From the NCBI GenBank assembly GCA_016931995.1, contig JAFGDS010000118.1:37310-101309 (forward strand): a DNA stretch of 64,000 nt, in the 5' to 3' direction. Position numbers and translations under genes: made by a program. The notes beneath the pieces are model-generated. The model was not told where the DNA came from, searched no databases, and saw only the letters and a program-made list of their open reading frames with translations. The stretch is from Pirellulales bacterium. Lineage in GTDB: Bacteria > Planctomycetota > Planctomycetia > Pirellulales > Thermoguttaceae. This document shows, one piece after another, positions 35,582 to 43,926 of the stretch (position 1 is the first letter of the stretch; each line of letters begins with the position of its first letter).

Positions 35582-38188
35582 ATGTTCCGCCTTGCTTCCC
35601 TTGCGGCGACCGCGTTTGTTTGTCTGGTTGTCGCGCCGTCGATGATCGCCGCGGAGAACCTCGTCGTCGATTTCGCGTACAAGCCGCCGCAGTGGCGCAC
35701 GGCCATTTGCCCGCCCGACGATCCGCACAAGACGCTGGTCGATGAGCGGGGGCAGTTGTTGTACCACTACCCCGGCCGCGGACGCTGGTTTGGCACGCAC
35801 GTCGCGGTCGAGGTAACCCCCGAGGCGAAGACGGTCGGGCAGGCGTTGGTTTCTCCACGCGTGGCGATCATCCAGACGCGGCTGGAAGCGCCCGATCTGG
35901 CGATCGTTCAAGAGGCGTTTGCCCTGCGCGACGAAGGGCCCCGGCGGCCGACCCCGAAGTACACCGCGCAGCGGACCGACGGCTCGGCCGTCGAGCGCAA
36001 CTGGGCGAAGCCCGCCGGCGAGGTCACGCCCAAGCTGTCGTCCATCGAGCTGCACGGCGCCGGCCCGATCCGCCACAAGATTGCCGTTCCGCCCGGCGCG
36101 TCGGTCACGGTCGCCCTGGGCTTGTGCGAAAGCTGGCACGACGCGCCCGGCAAGCGGGTGATGGATCTCCGCGTCGAAGGCGCCCTGGCCCGCCGCGTGG
36201 ACATGATCGCCGACCTGGGCCGGCACGTCGCCGGCGCGTTCTGGTTCGACGCCAAGGACGCCGACGGCGACGGTTTCATCACCCTCGCGGTCGGTCCGGC
36301 CAAAGATTCCCAGGACAAAAACGCCATCCTCAACGGCTTCTGGGTGTTCGACAACGTCGAAAAGGACGACGCCGCGCTCGTGGCCGGCAAGCTCGACGGC
36401 CAAGCCGCCCTGGTCCACTACGCCGGCCAGCGCGACAACCTCTCCCGCAACGACGTGATCCTCGTCCACGTCACCAACAACGGCGCCGAGGCCAAAACGA
36501 TCGAGCCGAAGGTCCTCGTCGACAGCCAACGACCGCTTGTGACGTTCGACGATCACGTCCAGGTGGACGGTCACGAACTCGTCGTGGCGACGCACCCGAT
36601 CGCCTCGGTGAAGAAGACCGACCGCCCCGACGCCGGGCAATGCGTGATTGCGCTGGCTCCCATTTCGATTCCGGCCGGCCAAACCGCGTCGTTTGCCGCG
36701 GTTTACCGCGGCGGCGGACGAATCGTGCGCTCGCCCAGCACGTTGGCCGACGCCCAAAAAGCCCGGGCCGAGTGCCAGACGTTCTGGGAAACCGTCAAGC
36801 TGCCCTACGGCCGCGTCACCGTGCCGGACCAGGGCATCCAGGCGCTCCTGGACAGCTCGATCCGCAACATCTGGCAGGCCCGCGAGATCAAAAACGGCCT
36901 GCCTTCCTTCCAGGTCGGCGCGACCTGCTACCGCTCGCTGTTCGTCGTCGATGGCGCGTTCATCCTCGAGGCGGCCAACCTCGTTGGCGCGGGCAAGGAC
37001 ACCCGCTCGGGCATCGAGTACATGCTCACTTTCCAGCAGGATGACGGCCGGTTCGAGATCTTGCCCCGTTACCACAAGGAAAACGGCATCGTCCTGTGGA
37101 CCTGCGTCCGCCATGCCATGCTCACGCAGGACAAGGACTGGCTCCGCTCCATTTGGCCCAAGCTGAAGAAGACCGTCGGTTACATCCAGCATCTCCGCGT
37201 GCTCAGCCGCGAGGACGAGACGCCCCTGAACGACGGCCTGCTGCCGGCCGGCTTCCCCGACGGCGGCATCGGCTGGTCGAACCAATACGAATACACCAAC
37301 GTCTATTGGAACCTGCTGGGCCTCAAGGCGATCATTCAGGCGGCCCACTGGCTCGGGCAAGACAGCCAGGCCGACGCCTGGCAGCGCGAGTTCGACGACT
37401 TCCACGCGGTCTTTCGCAAGGCCGCCCAGCGCGATCTCCGCCACGACATCCACGGCAACGCCTACCTGCCCATCCTGATGACGATCGAAGACCGCGTGCT
37501 AAAAAAGTCGCCCGGGTGGTACTACCCCTGCAAGGCCCAATGGGCGTTCTGCCACGGCGTCTATCCCGGCCAACTCTTCGAGAAAAACGATCCCCTGGTC
37601 CAGGGCAATCTCGACATGCTCGCTACGTATGAGAAGGAAGGCATGGTGGCCACCACCGGCTGGCTCACCGACGGGATCTGGAACTACTTCGCCTCGTTCT
37701 ACGGGCACGCGCTGCTGTGGCAGGGCGACGGCCGGGCCGCGGCCAAGCAGCTTTACGCGCTGGCCAACCACGCCTCGCCGCTTCTGGCTTGGCTCGAGGA
37801 GCAGGGCTACCGGGGCGACGCCCTGAGCGAAAACGGCGACATGCCGCACAACTGGGCCAGCGCCGAATTCATCCGCCTGGCCGTCCACCTGCTGGCCTTG
37901 GACCGCGGCGACGAGATGCACCTGTTCGAAGGGCTGCCCGTCGAATGGACCCAACCCGGCATGACCACGCGGCTGGACCGCGTCGCCACGCCGTTCGGCG
38001 AAATCACGTTCCAGTTGACCGTGAGCGACGACGGCAAGACGGCCAACCTCACCGTCGAGCCGCTCGCCGATCCCTCGTGCCGCCGGATCGTCGTCCACCT
38101 CGGCGGCTGGGCCTCGCCCGACCCCCAGGCCACCCTCGCGCTTGACCCCCGCGAGAAGCACGAAAAGACCGTCCCGATCGAGCGCTGA
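35582..38188 (+). CDS. Secreted six-hairpin glycoside-hydrolase-like protein
   Basis: 868 residues from ATG 35582, the first codon that gives a signal peptide (LASLAATAFVCLVVAPSMIA). The N-terminal 400 residues are beta-rich (malectin- or carbohydrate-binding-like). Residues about 420-770 have the repeated helical hairpins of an (alpha/alpha)6 barrel: SSIRNIWQAREIKNGLPSFQ, YRSLFVVDGAFILEAA, WTCVRHAMLTQDKDWL, GWLTDGIWNYFASFYGHALL. The C-terminal 100 residues are a beta-sandwich. Acidic residues near EYTNVYWN and DGIWNYF could be catalytic. The family is similar in build to GH78/GH95-type enzymes, but the exact family is uncertain. Its stop codon abuts an A-family repeat. Confidence 0.7.
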   Translation: MFRLASLAATAFVCLVVAPSMIAAENLVVDFAYKPPQWRTAICPPDDPHKTLVDERGQLLYHYPGRGRWFGTHVAVEVTPEAKTVGQALVSPRVAIIQTRLEAPDLAIVQEAFALRDEGPRRPTPKYTAQRTDGSAVERNWAKPAGEVTPKLSSIELHGAGPIRHKIAVPPGASVTVALGLCESWHDAPGKRVMDLRVEGALARRVDMIADLGRHVAGAFWFDAKDADGDGFITLAVGPAKDSQDKNAILNGFWVFDNVEKDDAALVAGKLDGQAALVHYAGQRDNLSRNDVILVHVTNNGAEAKTIEPKVLVDSQRPLVTFDDHVQVDGHELVVATHPIASVKKTDRPDAGQCVIALAPISIPAGQTASFAAVYRGGGRIVRSPSTLADAQKARAECQTFWETVKLPYGRVTVPDQGIQALLDSSIRNIWQAREIKNGLPSFQVGATCYRSLFVVDGAFILEAANLVGAGKDTRSGIEYMLTFQQDDGRFEILPRYHKENGIVLWTCVRHAMLTQDKDWLRSIWPKLKKTVGYIQHLRVLSREDETPLNDGLLPAGFPDGGIGWSNQYEYTNVYWNLLGLKAIIQAAHWLGQDSQADAWQREFDDFHAVFRKAAQRDLRHDIHGNAYLPILMTIEDRVLKKSPGWYYPCKAQWAFCHGVYPGQLFEKNDPLVQGNLDMLATYEKEGMVATTGWLTDGIWNYFASFYGHALLWQGDGRAAAKQLYALANHASPLLAWLEEQGYRGDALSENGDMPHNWASAEFIRLAVHLLALDRGDEMHLFEGLPVEWTQPGMTTRLDRVATPFGEITFQLTVSDDGKTANLTVEPLADPSCRRIVVHLGGWASPDPQATLALDPREKHEKTVPIER

Positions 38189-38318
38189 GTGCCACTGCTC
38201 GGGTGCCACTGCCCGGGTGCCACTGGCTCTGCCAGTGCCGTGTGCCACTGCTGGCTTGTCCAGCAGTGCCGTCTCCGTGTATTCTGAATGGATCCAACAG
38301 CCGCTTGCGGCTTCGCGA
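38188..38318. repeat. A-family cluster and D-family copy
   Basis: Four A-type elements in a row begin at the last base of the upstream stop codon (GTGCCACTGCTCGG, GTGCCACTGCCCGG, TGCCACTGGCTCTGCCAGTG, and the variant TGCCACTGCTGGCTTGTCCA). A D copy, CCGCTTGCGGCTTCGC, follows at about 38301-38316. Confidence 0.87.
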
Positions 38319-38350
38319 CGAAGGATCCCGGCACGGATTCGGACTACCCC

Positions 38351-39019
38351 ATGTCCACGCCCCCCATCCAACTCGTCCTGCTGCCCGGTCTCGGGGCCGA
38401 CGCCCGCCTGTTCAGGCCGCAGGCCGCCGTGTTCGGCGTGGTCGTGCCGCCTTGGATTCCCCCCCGACGCAGCGAGAGCTTGCCCGACTACGCCGAGCGT
38501 CTGGCCGGAACCGTTGACGTCCGTCGCCCCTTCATCCTGGGCGGCGTTTCCATCGGCGGGATGATCGCCTACGAGATGGCACGGCATCTCCAGCCGGACG
38601 CCCTGGTGCTCATCGCCTCGTGCCGCAAGCGGGAGAGCCTACCGCCGTGGCACCGCCTCCTTGGCGGGCTGGCCCCGGCCGCGCCGGATTTCGCCTTGGC
38701 CGCGGCAAAGCGCCTTGCCCCCGTCGCGCTCTGGGGGTTGCGTCGATTCACGCCCGACCAGCGCCGCCTGCTCGCCGCGATGTTCCGCGAGTCGGACAAC
38801 GACTTTCTGCGATGGGGCCTTGGGGCCATCGCCCGCTGGCGGCCCTCGCCGCCGGCCGACGTGCCGACGTTCCAGATCCACGGCCTGGCCGACCGCATGA
38901 TCCCCGCCTCGCGCGCGCCCGCCGACCGCACCATCCCCGGCGGCGCCCACCTCATCAACCTCACCCACGCCGACCAGGTCAACGCCTGGCTTGCCGAGGT
39001 GATGGATCGGGTGGGGTGA
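38351..39019 (+). CDS. Alpha/beta hydrolase
   Basis: 222 residues from ATG 38351; the ORF opens 21 codons earlier, but that part is translated from a D repeat. The fold is visible: LVLLPGLGADARLF (oxyanion strand-turn), the nucleophile elbow GVSIGGM, an Asp in HGLADRMIP, and a C-terminal His in GGAHLINL, giving a Ser-Asp-His triad. A short lid region (about 95-160) is helical and basic. Substrate is unknown; esterase or lipase activity is the default for this type. Confidence 0.85.
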   Translation: MSTPPIQLVLLPGLGADARLFRPQAAVFGVVVPPWIPPRRSESLPDYAERLAGTVDVRRPFILGGVSIGGMIAYEMARHLQPDALVLIASCRKRESLPPWHRLLGGLAPAAPDFALAAAKRLAPVALWGLRRFTPDQRRLLAAMFRESDNDFLRWGLGAIARWRPSPPADVPTFQIHGLADRMIPASRAPADRTIPGGAHLINLTHADQVNAWLAEVMDRVG

Positions 39020-39391
39020 CCAGGGCGCGTCGGACGTCGGATCGTAGGCCACGTCGCGCTCGCCCTCTCGAACGAGGCGAACCGCCCTTGCCAAAGATAG
39101 CCCCGCCACTTTTCGCAAAGAAAGGACAAAAGTGACATGACAAAAGAAGAGACAAAGGGGGCGATTTACGATAGCCCAGGGCAACGCCCTGGCAGCGGAA
39201 CGGCCACCCTTTCGGGGCTCGTCCGGTGCGACGCGCCGACGCCCCCGGGGCGCGACCTTGGGCTGGCATGGATGGCCCCTTTGGGGAGCGAAGACTTGGA
39301 GCCAGGCCGATTGTCAGGTAGACTGTCCGACGTGAAGTGGTGGGTGCGTGCGGATATGTGCCCTGCTGACTGACTTGAGCGAATTGCCCTT
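39020..39391. other. Intergenic, repeat element and decayed sequence
   Basis: About 370 nt. It contains an I-family palindrome, GCCCAGGGCAACGCCCTGGC (39174-39193), with sequence of the kind common near planctomycete mobile elements. No intact gene is visible. Confidence 0.5.
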
Positions 39392-39711
39392 ATGAAAAAC
39401 GACTCGCTCCCACCGATTCAAGAGCGTCTAGATCCATCAGAGAGACTTCTCTGGTCGGGCCAGCCAAAGCAAGCCTTCTCCAACGAAAGGTGAGCTCTCT
39501 TTCGCTTCGCACACTCTCAAATGTTTCGCTGACGGAATCGCGAGACGGCCTTGGTTCAATCTCCTTCGGCGAATCCTTCCCATTTGCCTCTTGGTTCGGT
39601 GGCACGGCTTGGCCTGGCATGGACCAGTTCATGGGCCCTCGATTCGACACCATCGGCAATGCAAAGCACGTTTATCAGATCATTCGTGAAGCGCAAGAGA
39701 ATGCCGCATGA
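39392..39711 (+). pseudogene. PH-domain-like membrane protein, internal deletion
   Basis: ATG 39392 opens a 33-codon frame, MKNDSLPPIQERLDPSERLL onward to WSGQPKQ, then stops at TGA 39491. In another frame, 39490-39711 encodes the typical end of the same family: SSLSLRTLSNVSLTESRDG, then GTAWPGMDQFMGPRFD and VYQIIREAQENAA. In intact planctomycete homologues (as I know them) the first part is followed by two membrane helices and a PH-like core before the second part. About 100 residues of the middle are missing, and the ends are out of frame. The base composition here is lower in GC than in neighbours. Confidence 0.7.
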
Positions 39712-39864
39712 CTACCTGTTCAAAGCGATGGCGGCGCTAGCGCACGTGCGCCGCTGGCTCTGCCGGGCGGCGTTGCCGCCGATTGCCTTGGGCGCCGTGA
39801 CGGATTCGTCGGACGATCTCCGCTCTCTCGGTGGCCGCACGCGCCGGCCAACGTAGGACCGCCC

Positions 39865-40165
39865 ATGCAGACGTTACACGGCCGCCTTTCGCCAAGCCAG
39901 CAGGCATTCGGTCTTGCGGGCTGGTTCGTGTTGACCTTCGCTTGCGCGGCCGTCGGCGTCGCCGCCTCGGCCGAGGCGGGAGGGTTCCATCTGCGGCTTG
40001 ATCGACCGGCATGGGCGCCGCCGGGGTGGCTGTTCGCGCCGGTGTGGACCGTTCTCTATCTCCTGATGGCCCTGGCTGTTCTTCGCCTGGCATCGGGGAG
40101 CGCTGGCGTTTGTCGAAATCCTGCTGCTCTGGGCGCTCACCGCGTGCGCGATCGTCGCTTTAGAA
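39865..40165 (+). pseudogene. tspO: tspO remnant, internal deletion and frame change
   Basis: From ATG 39865 the frame encodes the TspO/MBR beginning, with RLDRPAWAPPGWLFAPVW then TVLYLLMALA, the family's most conserved region. From about 40070 the homologous continuation is in another frame: WLFFAWHRGALAFVEILLL then WALTACAIVAL, which is the last helix of TspO. The third helix and part of the fourth are missing, so a deletion joined the two parts. The original open frame reads on into the next gene, making a falsely long ORF. Confidence 0.7.
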
Positions 40166-40365
40166 GACGAACGTGTCTTGACACGCAAGACCCTCTCGCT
40201 AGATCGAGGGGGCGTCGAGCCTTCGGGTGTCCCAAGAAACGAATATCCTCCGACGTGCCAGGGCCTCAACGTGCGAGACGAATTCGGGCTTCTCGCAGTC
40301 AAGAGCATACATATGGGCCCGCTGCCGTGGTATCATGTCGGGGGGCACAAGCGGAGATCCATGCC

Positions 40366-43300
40366 ATGCTGTACCGAACGGTGGCTATGTGCGGCCTTGT
40401 CTTGCTCATCGCTCCTCTGTTCTCCGGGCTGCCGGGCCTTGCCGCCGCGGAATCGGCGGACAAATTGCCGCCGGAAGCGATGGCCGGCGAGATCGTCGAT
40501 CCGTCGGGCAAACCGGCCGCCGGAGCCACCGTCTGGCTCGTCGGCGGGCCGTACGACGAAGATGCCAAGACCCTCGAAAAGACGGTCACCGACGCCGAGG
40601 GCCGGTTTGTCTTCCCGCAGGCCAAATCGAAATGGGACGCAAGCCAAGCGCGGCAACCCCATCTGGTCGCGCGGGACGCGCAAGGCCGGTTCGGTGGCGA
40701 GCAGGTGCCGTGGGCGTGGGGCTCACCCGAGTGGACACCCCGGCAAGACCTGCGGATTGGACTCGTCGACGTGCGCGATTACCGAGGCCGTGTCGTGGAC
40801 GGCGACGGCAAGCCGATCGCCCAGGCAACCATCCGCCCGCGATCCATCAACCCCGATCTGATGGACACCGCCGGCCATCGCGGCTTCGAGCTGCCGCCGG
40901 AATTGGCCGACGAGCTGAGCGGCACGACCGGCGCCGACGGGGCGTTCGCGTTGCCGCGGGCGCCGGCGGGCGGCTCGCTCTCCAGTCGCGTCATGGCCTC
41001 CGGCTTTGGCTCGCCCTTGGTCGAGTGGAATCTCGACGCCCCGGTTGCCCTGCGTCTGGATCGCGCCGGCGGCGTCCGCGGTCGGCTGGTTGCCCCCGGC
41101 GGCGCCGCGGGCCTCGATGCCATGAAGCTCTACTTCTACGTCGGCGCCGATCGGGACAACAAGAAGGACTTCCCGTTTCGCGTTTCGTATTCCAACGAGG
41201 GACAGCCGGATAAAGAAGGGCGGTTTGCGTTCGACGGCGTTCCGCCGGGCTCGGGCCATCTGTCCGTGAGCCTCTATGAGTCGGACCTGCCCTACTACGT
41301 CGAGAAGCCGATCCCCGTGGTTGTGAAGCCCGGTGAGACGACGTCGATCGAGGTTCCCCTACTGCCGGCCGTCGCCGTCCGCGGCCAGGTGGTCGATGCC
41401 CAGACCGAGAAAGGGATCGCTGGCGTAACCCTGTGTGCCTTCCGGATCTCCGAGGAAGGCCATGCCATGCCCTCCCGGCGGACGAAAACTGACGCCGAAG
41501 GGCGGTTCGCGGTCTACATACAGCCGGGCAAGGTCGGCATCGAGATCTACGAGGTTCCGGAGGGCCACGTCGCCCCATCGCGCGAGGGCGAATCGCCGAA
41601 GATGGACGCGACGAAGGACATCACCTGGCCCACGATCAAGCTCCAGCGGGCGGCCCGGCTCGAGGCGATCGTTGTGGACCCCGCCGGCCAGCCGGTGGCG
41701 GACGCCGAGGTCCAGTTCCTCGTGCCGCGCAACCACCGCTTGGTGATCACGGAGCGGACCGACGCCCAGGGCGTCTGCTCCCTCGGACAATTGAACCCGA
41801 AGGAATTTCTGGCCGTCCGCGCTCGTTCGGATTCGGCCGTGAGCGACGTGATCCAGATCCGTCCCATGGAAGCCAAGGGGCCGGTGCGGCTGGCGCTTTC
41901 GCCCAACAACGTCTTCACCATCCGCGGCGCGTGCGTCGACGCGGCCGGCCGGCCGATCCGCGGGGCCAAGGTGTCGATCTACACGATCTGGATGCTCGGG
42001 CCCAGCGGTCTGGGCGTCAGCGTGGCGAGCCCCAGGACCGACGCCGAGGGCCGATTCGAGGCCCGTGCGCTGTGGCCCGGCTTTCGATACCACGTGTCGA
42101 TTGCCGCGGAGGGATACGACAAGTTCGAGTCGGAGTCGTTTCGATCTCAACCGGGCGAAGTCCACGACGTCAGCCGGCTTGCGCTCGTGGCCACGGGCGG
42201 ATTCGTCGAAGGCGTTGTGACCGACACCGCCGGAAAGCCCATCGCCGAGGTCCGCGTGTTCAATTCCGGCGATGCCCCGAAGACGCTTTCGACGAAGACG
42301 GACGCGGCCGGGCGATTCCGGCTCGACGGGTTCCGCATGGGTCCCGTTTTTGTGTTCGCCGAAAGGGACGGCTACCGTTTCGCGGCCGCGCAAACGCAGT
42401 CGCAAGACACGGGTGTGAAGATTGTCCTGCTCCGCAAAGATGAGCCCCGCGCCCCCTGGAAACCCCAGCGCCCGCCGCTCACCCTTGAGGATGGCCAGCA
42501 TACGGCCCGGCGAATTCTGGAGAAGTTCTGGGCGACGCCGCCGCACGGCCGCAAGGAGCGGACGATCCAGTACATGGCCCGCATCGACCCGCAAACGGCG
42601 CTGGCCTGGTCGGCCGAGCTGGGCGGACGCTACGACAGCCTTGTGCATCGCATCGCGGCCGAGCAAAGCGACGCGGCCGACGTCGACGAAACCCTGGCCC
42701 TGTTGGCCAAGCAAGGCAATCGTAGCGCCTACTTCACGCTCCAGACGCTGGCCGAGCGCCTCGCCGCGTCCGATCCGGAGAAGGCGCTGCGTCTGGCCGA
42801 GGAGATGATCCAGCGGGCGCGGCGGATCGATCAGCCTGAACGGATCTGGGCCCTCGCGGCGTGCGGAACCCTCGTCGCCAAGCTCGGCAGCGCGGAGGCC
42901 GGTCGCAAGCTGGCCGAAGAAGCGGCCGGCATGGCCGAAAAGCTCGGCGTCGAGGGACGACAGGACTACATCCGCGGATTGGCGGCCACCGCGCTTGCCC
43001 CGTACGATCTGCCCCGCGCGACGCGCCTCGTGGAACCGGTCCCCGAGGGGCACGAGCGCGAGCGGGCCCTGGCCCGCATCGCGACGGCCATCGCCTCGAA
43101 GGACCTGGACAAGGCCCTGGAGATCATCGGCAAGCTGGACAAGCGTTCGACGCTGCCCGACAACGCCCGAATGCGGATCGCCTACGAACTTGTGCCCACC
43201 CGGCGCGACGACGCCCTGCGCGTGGTCGAGCAGATGAACACGCACGGCGCCGCGAAGACAAAGGCCGAGGCCCTCGGGTGGATGGCCGTGGCCGTGGCCC

Positions 43301-43860
43301 CCCGCGACCCGGCGTTTGCCCACTCGCTGATCGACAAGAGCATGGCCATCTATTGGGACCAGCCGGAGGAGTTCCGCGGCTGGAGCTACTTCGGAGGGGG
43401 GGCGGCCTTCGCGGCATTTCTCGTGGCTCAAGCAAACGAGGTGGGCTATCCCGACGTCGGCGGCCTCATCGACCGCGTCTTGGCGATGCGTCCCTCGGGC
43501 GACGACGGTTGGTCGCCTCGCAGCAGTCAGGAGGGTCTGATTCTCACGGCGGCGGCCCTGGCATTGGTCGATCGGGAACGCGCGAGACAGGTCTTGCTTC
43601 GCGCCACTCCGCGGCCACCGGGGACCGAAGACGCCGCGGCCGTGCTGGAAAACCGCGAGCTGCTGCAAGCATGGACGCTTATCGACCCCGAGTATGTCGC
43701 AACCCTGGTCGAAGCCCGCATGGACGCGGCCAAGGGAGGCGATTTCTGGACGAATTACCTGATTAGCGCGATCGACCTGCTCGTGGCTCCGCCGGACGAG
43801 CGCCCGAAGCTCTTGTTCCGCTACACCGGCGGCCGGTGGTTTCCCGACGAGGAGATTTGA
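40366..43860 (+). CDS. Giant secreted protein with carboxypeptidase-regulatory repeats (paralogue 1)
   Basis: 1164 residues from ATG 40366, GGAG upstream. A signal peptide (VLLIAPLFSGLPGLAAA) leads into about seven beta-sandwich repeats of the CarboxypepD_reg type, each with the pattern GxVVDxxGKPIAxAxV then TDAEGRFxL (for example VVDGDGKPIAQATI, CVDAAGRPIRGAKV, VTDTAGKPIAEVRV). From about residue 700 the protein is helical with repeated ALRLAEE / ARALARIA-like units, TPR- or ARM-like. No catalytic motif is seen. It is followed 66 nt later by a close paralogue; both are likely cell-surface scaffold proteins. Confidence 0.8.
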   Translation: MLYRTVAMCGLVLLIAPLFSGLPGLAAAESADKLPPEAMAGEIVDPSGKPAAGATVWLVGGPYDEDAKTLEKTVTDAEGRFVFPQAKSKWDASQARQPHLVARDAQGRFGGEQVPWAWGSPEWTPRQDLRIGLVDVRDYRGRVVDGDGKPIAQATIRPRSINPDLMDTAGHRGFELPPELADELSGTTGADGAFALPRAPAGGSLSSRVMASGFGSPLVEWNLDAPVALRLDRAGGVRGRLVAPGGAAGLDAMKLYFYVGADRDNKKDFPFRVSYSNEGQPDKEGRFAFDGVPPGSGHLSVSLYESDLPYYVEKPIPVVVKPGETTSIEVPLLPAVAVRGQVVDAQTEKGIAGVTLCAFRISEEGHAMPSRRTKTDAEGRFAVYIQPGKVGIEIYEVPEGHVAPSREGESPKMDATKDITWPTIKLQRAARLEAIVVDPAGQPVADAEVQFLVPRNHRLVITERTDAQGVCSLGQLNPKEFLAVRARSDSAVSDVIQIRPMEAKGPVRLALSPNNVFTIRGACVDAAGRPIRGAKVSIYTIWMLGPSGLGVSVASPRTDAEGRFEARALWPGFRYHVSIAAEGYDKFESESFRSQPGEVHDVSRLALVATGGFVEGVVTDTAGKPIAEVRVFNSGDAPKTLSTKTDAAGRFRLDGFRMGPVFVFAERDGYRFAAAQTQSQDTGVKIVLLRKDEPRAPWKPQRPPLTLEDGQHTARRILEKFWATPPHGRKERTIQYMARIDPQTALAWSAELGGRYDSLVHRIAAEQSDAADVDETLALLAKQGNRSAYFTLQTLAERLAASDPEKALRLAEEMIQRARRIDQPERIWALAACGTLVAKLGSAEAGRKLAEEAAGMAEKLGVEGRQDYIRGLAATALAPYDLPRATRLVEPVPEGHERERALARIATAIASKDLDKALEIIGKLDKRSTLPDNARMRIAYELVPTRRDDALRVVEQMNTHGAAKTKAEALGWMAVAVAPRDPAFAHSLIDKSMAIYWDQPEEFRGWSYFGGGAAFAAFLVAQANEVGYPDVGGLIDRVLAMRPSGDDGWSPRSSQEGLILTAAALALVDRERARQVLLRATPRPPGTEDAAAVLENRELLQAWTLIDPEYVATLVEARMDAAKGGDFWTNYLISAIDLLVAPPDERPKLLFRYTGGRWFPDEEI

Positions 43861-43926
43861 TTGCCGCAAGAGCGCATTTCAAAAACGCAACAAGACTCGA
43901 CCGAGGGCGAACAGAAGGAGGCAGGC

